NCBI GenBank assembly: GCA_026260175.1
Contig: JAKCWW010000679.1
Coordinates: 16,757 to 80,756 of the forward strand
Reading direction: 5' to 3'
DNA: 64,000 nucleotides
Source: Reticulitermes lucifugus
Taxonomy: Eukaryota > Arthropoda > Insecta > Blattodea > Rhinotermitidae
Shown here: positions 1 to 11,339 of the stretch, one piece after another
How the letters are laid out: every line of letters begins with the position of its first letter
How positions within the stretch are numbered: position 1 is the first letter of the stretch
Made by a program: the position numbers and the translations under genes
The notes under the pieces: generated by a model
The model's input: the letters and a program-made list of their open reading frames with translations, nothing else
Databases searched by the model: none
Told to the model about the DNA's origin: nothing

Positions 1-847
1 TATACCGATATAGTCACTTCACTGTTCACTCATTCATTAGGTATTAACGTAGAACATTATGCTGTTTACAATAATTGGTAGTCACCAATAGCTAAAAAAC
101 ACAATCATAATTTCTTCAAGTTTTGAATTGTCTGGGTGTGTATGCTGTTTACTGCCAATTACTGTAAACAGCTTATAGCTAAGATGCACGGTGAACATAA
201 CATAAAAAAATCTTGGGAATTTTAAAATTCTTCTTAAACCTTTAAAATTGTATGTACCAGTTTGCCACGCTTTAATTCTAGGAGAGATGTGAATTTTCTT
301 TCTGAATTTGACTCTTTTCAATCATCTACATCTATCCATGAATTGTACATTAAATGAAGTATCATGTCTCTTCAAGAAATATTTTGGAACTGCCTTTGCG
401 ATTAAAAATATGTTTCATAAGATACTATCAGTGAAGTGCAAAATTAATTCGGAGAATGCTTGTTGTCATTAATTTGGAACGTTTCCTTTACATTCTTGCT
501 GTCGAAAAAGGTAATGTTACAACTTACAAAACTATGATTTTGCCCTACTAAGTTCACAAAGCTAATAAGGTTAGTTACGGCTTTACCTGTTGTTTTGTAA
601 ATCTGTTAGTGTAAATATCATTCAGGGAAGACGTTATGTGGTAAGGTGACAGTGTTCGACAAGGCGATGCTCACTTTGAAGCCTCGGAAGAAAAAATGAC
701 AGGAGGGTAATGACAAATACATAATGCAGGTCTTCAGCGATATATCAAGTAATGGATGATGAGCATGGCGGAGAATACAGAATGCATGACAAAAATGAAT
801 CCATGCAGAAGTTTGTATAAAGTTTTGAGGGAAAGGTCAATTTTAAG
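1..847. other. no recognisable feature
   Basis: AT-rich sequence with only short, composition-driven open frames. I see no splice-flanked exon, RNA gene or repeat that I can name before the LINE-A remnant that follows. Confidence 0.5.
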
Positions 848-978
848 CTCTAGGTGTAGATGAGTGGATAATATTAAAATAAAATTGAAAGAAGTAAGGA
901 TAGAGATATTGGTTCGGGCTAGCCAATGGCGGACTTTTGTGAACAAGGTGGTAGACTTCAGGGTTCCTTAAAAGACAG
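848..978 (+). mobile_element. LINE-A 3' remnant (non-LTR retrotransposon)
   Basis: Strongly decayed match to the C-terminal end of an insect non-LTR retrotransposon reverse-transcriptase ORF. The landmark GATAATATTAAA, encoding the D-N-I-K of a W-E-D-N-I-K motif, lies near 868. It is followed by DNA resembling the conserved ..W..LA.DR..W.. stretch, and the segment ends with GGGTTCCTTAAAAG at 961-974, the family's usual stop-codon region. No open frame survives. The assignment rests on matching the better copy at 9500-9770 in this window. Clade not resolved. Confidence 0.55.
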
Positions 979-3180
979 GTGAAATATGAGTAGTTGAGTG
1001 ACTGCTTTCCTGAGAGGATTCTGCATCGTGGATCTCCTTAATTGCCGACATTACATTATTAACCTTACACATGCAGTTTAAAGCCGAACATGGTGGTGTT
1101 ACATTGCTTACTCGTGACGTATGCGGTTGAATTTCTGTCCAATAATTGCTTATACCACGACTGTTCCCTGCGGAGGTCTGATATCAAACTGCGGAAAACT
1201 TGCAACACGATGTCCGATTTCAGGAGTCATATCAAAATCATACGTCGAGAGTATGAAACAGAACTGCTGGACACTTGACAACCGTAAAAATTAAAGTGAC
1301 TTTAATCCTTTATAATTCTTGACAGATGATGACTTCTTGCAACGAGAGAGAAATTACCGAATTTCTAACTTTCGAGTGAGATCTGATGCTTTTGCAGTAG
1401 TGAAAACTAAGATTGTGATCTTCTTGTACTTCAGTCCGTATTATGGGAACAGTAGTTTTCTTCCAAAGGCTGATAAACTACGAAGCTACACGGCGTCAAA
1501 AGGCGGAAGATTTTAAACTTACTTGATCACCTTTCATCTGTTACAAGGCCAATGAAGATTTTGAAATAAACATTGTTAAAAGAGAAGTTTTTTGGAGGAA
1601 AAAAGTGCCATTTGAAGAAAATTATACAAGTAAAATTTGTCTTACACGACTATGGCTTACAGCATTTTTTTGAATTTCAGTAACATTACATGGCTTCATG
1701 AGCAAGCATTTCAGCTGTCAAATACTCTGGTCTCACCCTCCATATCTTGATCCTGAATAGAACCCTCTCTATCTAGTTAAATACTTCCTTTCGACCAACC
1801 TTAAAGAGAACCCAGGAGAAAGCTGAAGAAACCCAACACTCCAACTTAATCCTCGCAAAACTTGGGGACGGTAGGAGGTGACAAATATGGAGGGAGGGGG
1901 AGCGTAATATATGAATATCTGAGACTCTTTAATAGCTGAATAGGGAAGGAAAAAGTAAATAACTTTTGGCAGTAGAATATTAATTTGTCTATTTGTGTTT
2001 AACATGTAACATAAAGCCAATTAAAAAAATTGTTATGAAGTACTTTTCGAAATGAGATTACTTAACCTTCAAAGTTAAGTAGACTTCAACTATACACTGG
2101 TGTTCAGGTAATATTTAACACAATTATCCCATACCTCTACACAGTGAGTGACATGGAAACAGAAGAGACTTTGTGTACCTTCGTGACCACAATGGCTAGA
2201 GCCTTTGCATTGTAGGGTAGTACAAGACACAAGACCTTCAATCCGATTATGGGCTTTTAATAGAACGAATAGTGCGGGGGGGAGGGTAAAGACACAATAG
2301 AGATGTGACGGGATATTAGCCGGTAAATTCTCTTTCGTTCTGTACGACACGTTGACATGAACACAGTGCTTAAGCCTCGCCAGTACACAGGCTGCAAGAA
2401 CTATCCTCTGATGTCATACAATTGCAAGTAAAAGGAGGAGAAATATGTATTATAGTGAAACACATTCTTATTTCAAACATAGTAATTTCTAAAGGTTATT
2501 TTTCGCTTTCACTTTGACGCTTATTTATTGTATTTTGGAATCTGTTATTGCCTAAACTGTATTAAATAGGGAAAAACAGAGCACAGAATTAGAAGGTGTA
2601 TACACTCTTGTTCCATTTAATATTAACCATAACAGAATAAATATATGGAGGTTGAAATTTGTAGATACTAATGAGGTATACAGTTTAATATACGTCATTA
2701 CCTTTTCATGATAAGCTGTTTTATGCGTCAAAATCCACTTTATCTAGCAGAATATTTACGAAATTCCAGCGCGAAATTTTTTGAAATCTGTCAAGTATTT
2801 TCGGAGATAAAACTAGCTTGTTGTAGAAAAGGCAGAGGGGTTTTTAAATGAACTTATATTTGGAACACGCACAGAGTAAATTCTGGTAATGTGGACTGTC
2901 TTCATATTTCCAAAGTATAGTGCTGCTGTCGTTCGGTAATCCTTGCCTAAATTTACACGTGTTGAACTTCAAACGTAGAAGGAATTGGTGAGTCGTAGCA
3001 AATAGGGTGTTATTTGTTCAAAATCGCCTATTCAGGACTCCTTGAATGTAATTGTACATTGGCCATTTGCTCTGAAATCTTAAGGTTATGCAATTGTTTC
3101 AATTAATACAAATACTAGAATATACTGGGCTCCAGAATCATGCCAAGCTTTGGTTTCGCAGGCATGTCCGAGGCTTTATG
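979..3180. other. no recognisable feature
   Basis: About 2.2 kb of AT-rich sequence. The open frames are all under 90 codons, show no known domain and are interrupted by stops. Nothing supportable seen. Confidence 0.5.
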
Positions 3181-3204
3181 CAGTGTTTCCTAACATGGTA
3201 TTTT

Positions 3205-3395
3205 TTAACGTTATGAGTTATTAGCACCTCGCCCAACCCCCAAGCGGGAGGACCACCCCTTGTCGGCTGTCCGCTACTGCTTATTCAGTGTATTCGCAGC
3301 TACCCTTCATATCCGGAGGCCGTTCTTCCATCCGCAACCTGAGGACGCGCCATGCCGTGGTGACAGCGACCCACTTATCATGGTTCGCAGGCATA
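3205..3395. repeat. GC-rich dispersed-repeat fragment, unclassified
   Basis: A sharply GC-richer block inside AT-rich surroundings, starting with a CCCAACCCCC run near 3233 and containing GAGGACCACCCCTTGTCGG and CCGCAACCTGAGGACGCGCC. The composition jump and a general resemblance to recurrent arthropod transposon non-coding ends suggest an inserted repeat. No coding sense, terminal repeats or target-site duplication were found, so the class is unknown. Confidence 0.4.
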
Positions 3396-4195
3396 TAGGG
3401 AAGAAAATTAAAAATTAGCTCCTATTAGTTTGCACGCTACAAATTTGCTTGGGAAAATTTTCCCAATCAAATTTTTTTACCTAAATTTACTTTTATTTTT
3501 TGTACCATCATTGTTGCAGCTTTAAGAACTTAGTTTCAATTCCAGACATAAGCTACTGATTTTAGTGCTAACAAATAAGCGCACAGTGGACACTGGGTCC
3601 ACTTACCAAAAGAGTGAGGCTAAACTGGACGTGTCAGTATGTCTTCAAAACATTTGTATTTTGGAGTATTTTTACCATTTTACATAATATCTAACACCCC
3701 AACGGTCATTATTATGACACCGTGTAGCCTGGTAGAAAGGTCGATCTTTTTATGCCACCGCTTCCTTTATCTCCAAGGTAGTAAAGTTGTTGCTTGTCGA
3801 TCCGAATTTAGCGTCGGCGAAAATGAGGACAGCAAAATGCATAATCCTGAAAATATTAAAATAATATTTTGCTCAAATCATAACACAACTAGGACTTACT
3901 TAATTAGCATAATTACATTCTCATGGCGCGAAGCGGGGCGTACGAGTGCAGGTGATAAACCACAGGTCATGTGCAGGCGTGTAGATTCCTGTATGTGATA
4001 AGAATATAAAAATATTACAAGTTTCTATGACATAAGATTTATGTAGGCAAATTTTCAAAAGACAAATTTTATTTATTAGCGATCTGTCAAGGTAATATTT
4101 TTTGTATATCGTAGTATTTGTTTTCCGTATTAAGAATATTGTTGTGGCGGAAGAATTTTGGAAACAATTGAAGCATATAAAATAATATTTATAAC
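3396..4195. other. no recognisable feature
   Basis: AT-rich. A 119-codon open frame at 3639-3998 has no recognised domain, no codon-usage signature and no homologue that I can name, so I treat it as chance. Confidence 0.45.
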
Positions 4196-4197
4196 AA

Positions 4198-4258
4198 AAA
4201 TTCGAATCCAGGTCCTAGTGATTCCAAAACAAATATCCTGGCAACTATACTACTGCGT
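4198..4258 (-). repeat. tRNA-like SINE head, decayed
   Basis: On the minus strand, a degenerate RNA polymerase III A box (TAGTATAGTTGCCAGG) is followed about 30 bases later by a B-box-like GGATTCGAATT. The spacing is tRNA-like, but the sequence does not form a clean cloverleaf, so it is more likely the 5' head of an old SINE than a tRNA gene. Confidence 0.35.
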
Positions 4259-4261
4259 ATT

Positions 4262-5015
4262 GTTTCTGGCTTGTAATTAATTGAGTACTGTGTATACTGT
4301 GCATGAAAGGACGTCAGACATCACATGTTCTGTCCAGTCGCAGTCTGTATGTAAACAGGTGTACAGTAGAGTAACCCTTTGCGGGAGAAGACGGATTTGA
4401 CTGTTTGTCTTTTAACGTTATTGCTACATTCTAGTTTCATTCACAGGTTCGGACACTAGGCTAGGCTAGGCCTTTTGTTGTACTGTAAACACAACAGATG
4501 TCAATCTGCAGACATCGCTCTTTGACTGTCTTTGTGAGTTTGTACATAACCGAGAGGGACAATCACAGAAGGTCAGTTGACAGGTGGACAAAGAGATATC
4601 CTCCGGCATTAAATTGATAACGAGTTTAAGCACCGGAGAAAGGAGGGTTTATACACCGTCTTTGTTTTAGTCCATATCTTGTGACACGATCAGCTGGTAC
4701 AACAAAACATCCAAAATACTTAGAACATACCTGTTATTTGTAGTCAAACATATAAACGTTGGTCTTTCCAGATATTTCAATGTTAATTTAAGAACGGTAA
4801 ATGTTGTTGCGTTTCTCCTCATAGTATTGCCATTTCACAATCCTGCCCGGTCCGCAGGATTTTCTGTGAGGTTCAGAATGACTTATTAGCACCAAGCTCC
4901 GGCCGCTTTACCTACGAAGAGAGTATTACTAACGAACAAGAAACGGCCTGGAAGTGATGGAGAAAGAGAATTCCATGGCGTCAAACATGCACATACAGAG
5001 ACTGCCCGACTACAC
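4262..5015. other. no recognisable feature
   Basis: No repeat, RNA gene or coding segment that I can support. Confidence 0.45.
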
Positions 5016-5021
5016 ACGCAT

Positions 5022-5078
5022 ACATACACACACACACACACACAGATATATTTATGTATATGTATATGTATATACGTG
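5022..5078. repeat. compound microsatellite (CA)n plus (TATG)n
   Basis: A run of CA dinucleotides at about 5029-5044 passes directly into alternating TATG/TA units to about 5075. The open frames on both strands here (His-Thr and Cys-Val runs) are artefacts of the repeat. Confidence 0.9.
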
Positions 5079-5204
5079 CACCAACATGCACATGCCCAAA
5101 CACTTTCATGCATACATAATCGTGTTAAGCAATTTAGATTATATACAGTCACACATTCAAACGAGAGACCATAATTTATGCTGCGAGATTTGACCTTTCC
5201 AAAA

Positions 5205-5262
5205 GAAGTTTTGCTGAAGATTCAAGGCGTCTGGCATATAACGCCATGTTAAAGCATATTTT
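5205..5262 (+). repeat. dispersed motif pair, copy 1
   Basis: Contains GTTTTGCTGAAGATT followed by a gap and ACGCCATGT. The same two blocks in the same order and similar spacing occur at 16321-16371. This suggests two decayed copies of one unidentified repeat. No ribozyme or coding structure recognised. Confidence 0.4.
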
Positions 5263-5885
5263 TATGTAGCGTTCTCTGGTAGTACTTTGCCTAAGTACTG
5301 GCCACGACTAAAATGTTTCAGAGGGTGTGCTTGTATTTTTGAAGAAAAATGAAGCATTTAAGTGCATAATGTCTAGAATCTGAGACGACATTTTTTAATA
5401 TGGCTGTGATGTGTGTTTTTCATTTCTTTTCCAACCAGAGGAGGACTAGCCACTCGTGCACACGTGACGGTGGTATAAATGGGGAAGTTGTGTGTGGACA
5501 TTGATAAGACACTTCAACATAAAAACAGACGTTTGTGCAGGCTGTGCCTTGTTCACGTCAGCAGCCGTGTCGCGCAGTTAGCTGTTAATAACCTTCAGCC
5601 ACGCTGTTACAGGCATTAATTCTAGACACAAAAACTCGGCCATTATCAAAATCACAAAGCATCAAATCAACTATTTGTATCGCAGTCGTTGTGTAAAAAT
5701 GTTCGTGATGTAGATTGCTAGGTTTTGTTCATGTATTAAAAGTTTTGGCTGTGCTTTTTGCCACGAAAATATCAAATGAGCTTCTGAAATTAACAGCATA
5801 AAAATAATATAAAGAACAAGCTCGTGTCTCCGCATGTTACGTTTCCGAAAGTACTGATGTAATCTTGTATTTTGGTGAGGACGGT

Positions 5886-5952
5886 TAAGCTATCGGAGTC
5901 TGGTGTCGAAGGCACTAACCTAATACACAAACGTTCCTGGTTCGATTCAAAC
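5886..5952 (+). repeat. tRNA-like SINE head, decayed
   Basis: A near-consensus B box GGTTCGATTC lies at 5939-5948. A tRNA-length stretch upstream (from about 5886) contains a poor A-box-like sequence. No 3' SINE body recognised. Probably a remnant of a tRNA-derived SINE. Confidence 0.3.
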
Positions 5953-6009
5953 AGTTGATATAATTATCAAAATGTTACAGTACAACTTACGTGAATACTC
6001 TTATAAGCA

Positions 6010-6055
6010 TTCACAAGATGGGAGCTGAGACAACTCCCGAAACGTTGTGCATATA
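6010..6055 (+). other. hammerhead-like relic, very weak
   Basis: Shows a GGGAG...CTCCC hairpin directly followed by GAAACGTTGTG, the layout of hammerhead stem II plus GAAA. The core strand is CACAAGA rather than CTGANGA, and stem I does not pair. If related to the hammerheads elsewhere in the window, it is long dead. Confidence 0.2.
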
Positions 6056-6239
6056 AAATACACCACAGCCAATGTGCAATTTCCAGCATAACATCTGTGG
6101 TATGATAAGGCCATTATTACAAATTTTCTATAATCCATTCTAAAAGCGATATGGGGATTTGTCTTTTTATTTATCCACGGCCCGTAGTAATTATTTACAG
6201 GACATGAAGCATTTTTATATTTTATGAACATTCCTTAAG

Positions 6240-9200
6240 AAAAAATAAGAAGGCTTCGGACAAAAAATATGAGAACTGATAAATGTGTAGACCTCATAAA
6301 GATGTACAAATTTTATTTCAAATAATGCTTAAAGTATTCTGTATTTACATAAATACTTGAATTTTTGTGTGATGTGTGTGGAGTAGGCCTAAATGAAGAA
6401 CGCACAGCCGCAAAGAACACGTCCATAAAATGTGTAGGTTAAGAACGAATAAAAGGACTTCTTTTAAAATCAGTTAAACAGGCATTCACTCTAAAATAAC
6501 ACCGAAATGAAAAATGTTCTAGAGACGCACTAACGAATAAGACTGGAAGGTTTAATCCACTGGAGTATAGGTGTTTTCCAAAGGCAATATTTTCTACTTT
6601 TCGTGCACAAAGTGCCTTGCCATGCCTGTATTAAAATTTAATTGCATGTATAATAATGATGAAAAGTGAACTACATATATCACACTGCATAACCTGGAAG
6701 TTTTTCGTTTCGTACAGCTAAGTACTTACAAAATAGCATGCAAGTGCAAAAAGACACGTCCTGAAAAATTCTTTATTCCAGTATATTAGCACGGCGCTGT
6801 AATCGAGATTTGGGGTTTCCTAAGCTTCATAGGAAATGTCTGTTCCTCTTTGCCTTGTGTATTAGCAATGACGTTATTTTGCCTGTACCTCGCTCATATA
6901 GGTTTATTCTTTTCCGAATGGCTTCTACACATATCCTAATAACAGAGCGAAGTAGGTATTTTCCAGAGCGGTGGGTTTCCGCCGGAGTTACTTAACATAA
7001 ACAGCGCAGAAATTGATTTTGACTGGAAACTAACACACTTTATTTTTATTAATTTTGTTGTGTTTGTGCGTCCATAATTTTTATTGGCGAAAATACTCAA
7101 CGTTTTAAATTAATTTTTTCATTTTTTCACTTTAATAATCAATGGGGGAATTTAAAATTTCTTGACACCTGTATATTTTTGTTATTTCATATGAAGCACA
7201 CATCCAAGTAGTACCGAGTTTCTCCTCAAAAAAGAGAATTTGGAATGAGAACCGAAAATTTATGGCAGACATTTAAGCAAAACTAATGTAAATTATATAT
7301 ACAGTGTGATATGTTTAACGTGATTGGTCATGAAACTAGATTTCTTCTTAACAATAATATTTTATTTTCAAAAAAAAAGGTCAGAAAATTATGCGTAGTC
7401 GCAAAAGATGTGTTAAAAATGCGTATTGGCGCAGACTATATCTGAGAAAGCCTGGCTCTCAAGGTATTTTAGAACAAACATTTGTCGTAAAAATTTCAAG
7501 GGTAATTTTATTATTCCAGCAGTCTGCTTCATGAAGATTAGTTTTTGGAACAAATAATATTCTTTATTATCCGTTTTATCTTCGCAGTTTTCTTTCCATT
7601 CTTATTTCTTATAAGAAATCCAGTTTTTTATAATGTAGGATGTTACTAAAAATGTGTTCGTGGAATTACTCTGGAAGCCGCCTCTTACTATGAATAAAAT
7701 GCACCTCTCCTCTGTCTGTTTCTCCGTATTTATAGAAATATATCATTTATTCATATTCTCTGATGACTAGCAAACTTTCTGTTATGAAACTTGGCCACCC
7801 ACAACCACAGAACCTGACCAAAAATGAAATTTGTTACAATGGTTATTTTGCAGCAACTTTAATCTAATATTCCCTGAACTCTCTTCACCCACGTTTCAGA
7901 ACCAATTATTCAGCGCTGATTGTAATGCAAATTGATTATTAAAGCTTTAGTGTCCGCCGAGCTTCAGCCCAGTCTAAAATCGGTAATCCGTCATTGCTGT
8001 CGTACTGTAATCAGTTGTGATTTTTTAAGGTTAACGAGTAATTATATTAGGAATTTGGATGTGTCTCTTAATAACTTTTATAAAAGAAACTCTACTGACA
8101 ACAAAGCCTAAGAATGGCAAAGGAAATGTATAAACATTTTTGTTAAATGGAATTCTGAGGTGGGAGGAAGTGTTTTACTTGTAAAAATTTGTCAGTTAAT
8201 TGAATAACAATTTACTTCAGAACCAGATAAACAAATTCTTAATGCAGAATTTTCAGAGAATTTTCACAGAAAACCTTTACTTAACCCTAGCCTGAAAAGT
8301 AGAATTCAGTCACGACAGTCACACTACATTTGTTTCTAATATACAGGTCTGTATTTAAATTTTTTCTATTCACATATGTGACCCATGTTCTGCCCATTTC
8401 AATAAACTTTTTGATTTAACCATTCAAACACAGTAATTAATATAAATACCACGTGCTTCAATATTAAAGGAGAACTACCGAGCTGAAGTCTTACAGTCCA
8501 AGTTCCTAAAGTACGGGGATCGTATCTTATCGTAATTATTTTATTTCATTTTCTGAATAATGTATTATCTAAGGACAGATTATATAGGTATCTATGATAA
8601 ACGTGTCGGACATAACATCAAACATTCGCTCGTTGCCATGTATGTATTAACTTAAAAATTAAATCATTTTAAAAAATCTTCGTGAATATTGTGCGTGACG
8701 CTCGCATGAAATTTTCTCCGGTTCCTTTTCATGTTATTACTTCTCGTCGAGTGGTTTCTGCTTTGAGTAATTTGACCTAATGAACTTCATTGCACTCAAT
8801 TAAATCGTTTATAATATATTTAAATCTAAAATCATGACATTGATTGATAATGCAGTGACAATCTGTCAAATAATTCCGGACAACTAGCTCGTGAATATGT
8901 TTAAGAAGAAGGGATAATGTATCGCTTTTCGTGTCAGTCATAGAAGGTGCATTAACTGGAACTATTCCCAGAAGTCTACACAATTCTAAATTTTGATTCT
9001 GGAGATTAAATAAAAATGTCTTAATGAAATTCGAGCCCTTTGCCTGGTTTTGCATTTAATGGAAATCAACTGTTTTTTTCACTTCAGGTTATGTCACTTG
9101 ACTAATCAACAGCCAATAGATAGCAAACGCACTTTTTCGTATAAAAAGAATTTACTTTGTTCCTATTCTGTTATATAAGCTAGCTTCTTTTTTAATGTGT

Positions 9201-9495
9201 TTGCATTCAAATTGAAGATGTCGAATACTTGCCCTTGATTTGTACAATGAAACTTTTCTTGACGTGGGAAGTAAAATGGCTTTCTAAAAATAACCTGTAG
9301 TAAAAGGCCTTGATCCTCTGAAAAGTAAGTGGGGTGAGTTTGGGTGCTGAAAAACATATCTGGGGCTACGAGTTGTGAAGTAACAAGAAACTGGAGATAT
9401 TACATTTTGAGGAACTTATTTTTGTTTACTCCACACCATAAACTTTTCGCGTTACCAAATTAAGGAGGGTGAGATGAGCGGGGCATTTGGCACGA
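6240..9495. other. no recognisable feature
   Basis: More than 3 kb of AT-rich sequence. The longest open frame (minus strand, 8777-9055, 92 codons) has no recognisable domain. No repeats that I can name. Confidence 0.45.
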
Positions 9496-9499
9496 ATGG

Positions 9500-9770
9500 G
9501 GGAGAAAAGAAATACATTGAGGGTTTTGGTGGCAAAATCTGAAGGGAGGAGACCACGTGGAAGACATGTGTTTATTTGAGAAGATAATATTAAATGGATC
9601 CTAGTGAAAATAATGGGAGGACATGGACTGTATTCATATGGCTCAGGATATTGAAGAGTAGCGGGCTGTTGTCAAAATGGTAATGAATTTCGGGTTCCAT
9701 AAAATGTGGGGAGTTTCTTGAGTAACTTATTAGCCTTTGAAGAAGAAATCAGCTACATGAAGTTAATTTT
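9500..9770 (+). mobile_element. LINE-A 3' fragment (non-LTR retrotransposon)
   Basis: Translating from about 9501 gives a block E-K-R-N-T-L-R-V-L-V, then G-R-R-P-R-G-R, then after a stop E-D-N-I-K. These match in order the C-terminal region after the reverse-transcriptase domain in insect LINEs. The W..MAQD-type and ..MNFRVP-type segments follow near 9640-9710, where DNA reads GGCTCAGGATATTGAAGAG and TTTCGGGTTCCATAA. The 3' UTR reaches the AGCTACATGAAGTTA block at 9751-9765. The copy is 5' truncated with in-frame stops and frameshifts. It is the clearest LINE-A copy in the window and the one used to recognise the others. Confidence 0.75.
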
Positions 9771-9907
9771 GTTCAAAGTCAGTTCAGCCTCTTGGTCTGA
9801 AGAATTGTGACCGTTTAAAAATACTACTTTGCAATTTTAGTGCCTGAGGTAGAGAAGGTTATGTATGTGGTACGCGTGTATTTTTCAATTCTCCAGACTA
9901 TGTTTAG

Positions 9908-10740
9908 TTGAAACCTGAATGTTTAGCTTCAGCATGTGAGGTACAGATTACTCTTCTGCATGCTTACATTTTGACACAAACCTTGCATATGTTGCCACTC
10001 TTTATCTCAACAAACGATACTTCTCATTCTGTTGCTCTTGTAGTACTCTGTTTTACTGTTCCCACATATCTACGAAGTTTAAATTTATTGTGTCTCAAAT
10101 TTTATTAAAGCGATTTTGCATGCGGCTGATAACATTTAATTATTACTCTTTTGCAGCCAGCCCTAGTGTGTTACAAACGATTTCCCTGAATGTCCTTCAT
10201 AAAGAAAGTCACAACACAAAATTAACCTATTCAAAATATCACAGCTCACAGCAGCAACCTACTGAGGTTATTAAGAGCTTGATTCGAAATTGAGAGGCAG
10301 CTGCAATAATTGAAATGTTTCTTCAAGTGGCAAAACGAACAGAATTCCCTCGATGCAAAATACACGATTGCAGATAGGGATTCATTTTATTTAGAGCTCC
10401 TATAGCCGAAAATCCCGCAGGCCTGACGTAGGCTTTGCGGTGTGGGGAGTATTTCAATGGAAAAAATTAAATTTGCCTGCTGTAGTCCTAAAGTAGCAGT
10501 TGTATGTTGAGGGGTGGGTAAAGCCACAAGGAAACGCCACAGTGCTGTTGTAGTCAATAATGTTTCTTCAGGCGAAAACAGTTTCACGGAAATGTAAAAA
10601 AATTAATTAATTGGTAGGTACCAAGAATTTATGTAGCAGTAATTATATATCGTGACTTCTTAACTGAACAAATTTGAAAAATTACAGTTAACAGCATTGG
10701 CTTGCTTGTCGCTTAACACTGAGGATTTAATATAGGAAAT
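9908..10740. other. no recognisable feature
   Basis: Several 60-70-codon open frames overlap on both strands without any domain signature. They are treated as chance. Confidence 0.45.
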
Positions 10741-10749
10741 AAGCCACTT

Positions 10750-10855
10750 TTAAGACCTAGGCTTAGATGGGAGGATAATATTAAAATAGACCGTAAAAGT
10801 GATTGAGAGATTATGGAGTTGAATCATCAGCCTCAGGTTAGGAAGAAGCGGAGGG
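10750..10855 (+). mobile_element. LINE-A 3' remnant
   Basis: GATGGGAGGATAATATTAAA at 10767-10786 encodes W-E-D-N-I-K, with a preceding CCTAGGCTTAGA block. DNA resembling the LAQDR..W segment follows (CAGCCTCAGGTTAGGAAGAA, near 10828-10847). Only about 100 bases remain alignable by eye. Confidence 0.55.
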
Positions 10856-11012
10856 GTTTTTGAAAATGAAAAAGAACATTCAAATTTTATAAAATACTCG
10901 TACAAGTTATTTCTTGATTAACAGATGGATTCTAATCTTTTAACGTAGAACTCAACTCCATGGAGATATTTAGTCCGGCACAATTTCTTTGGCAGGCCGC
11001 ATAAATAACACT

Positions 11013-11034
11013 GTCGTGTCGTGTCGTGTCGTGC
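11013..11034. repeat. pentanucleotide microsatellite (GTCGT)n
   Basis: Four tandem GTCGT units in the + strand. Short but exact. Confidence 0.85.
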
Positions 11035-11279
11035 ATCATTGTTTTAAGTAAATCTTGTAACTAAACACAAAAGTTTGAGTGTAGATGAAGACCAGTCAAA
11101 TGTGCCTCAAAATTTGACAGGAAGCTTCGTTGTGATGTACAGCATATGCGTCTGTGCTCAGGAGCTTCTCCCCTTGAAGTGGTACTGAAGACGTCATAAG
11201 AGTGAATTGTCGATTTTCACTTTCTTTCTCATTTATGCATGCGTTTATTAAATATTTCCTTTCGCCGTTTATATGCATT

Positions 11280-11326
11280 TATTTTTTCCATGGCGCAACA
11301 GCCTCTAGTGGGTTAGGCCTCCTCAT
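11280..11326 (-). mobile_element. SINE-1 3'-end fragment
   Basis: TTTTTTCCATGGCGC, AACAGCCTCTAGTGGG and AGGCCTCCTCAT match the 3' end of the SINE-1 copies at 26975-27227 and 58901-59152, in minus orientation with the A-rich tail at the left. The tRNA-derived head is absent. A 5'-truncated copy. Confidence 0.75.
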
Positions 11327-11339
11327 CATCTCGGCATCA

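Noticed and set aside
3639-3998. 119-codon open frame
   Set aside because: No domain, no neighbouring splice context; among the number of frames in 64 kb such a length is expected by chance.
4886-5193. Overlapping open frames on both strands at the CA repeat
   Set aside because: Microsatellite artefacts (Thr-His and Cys-Val repeats).
5463-5510. TATAAAT with an upstream CACGTG, resembling a promoter
   Set aside because: No initiator motif at the expected distance and no coding exon downstream; TATA-like words are common in AT-rich DNA.
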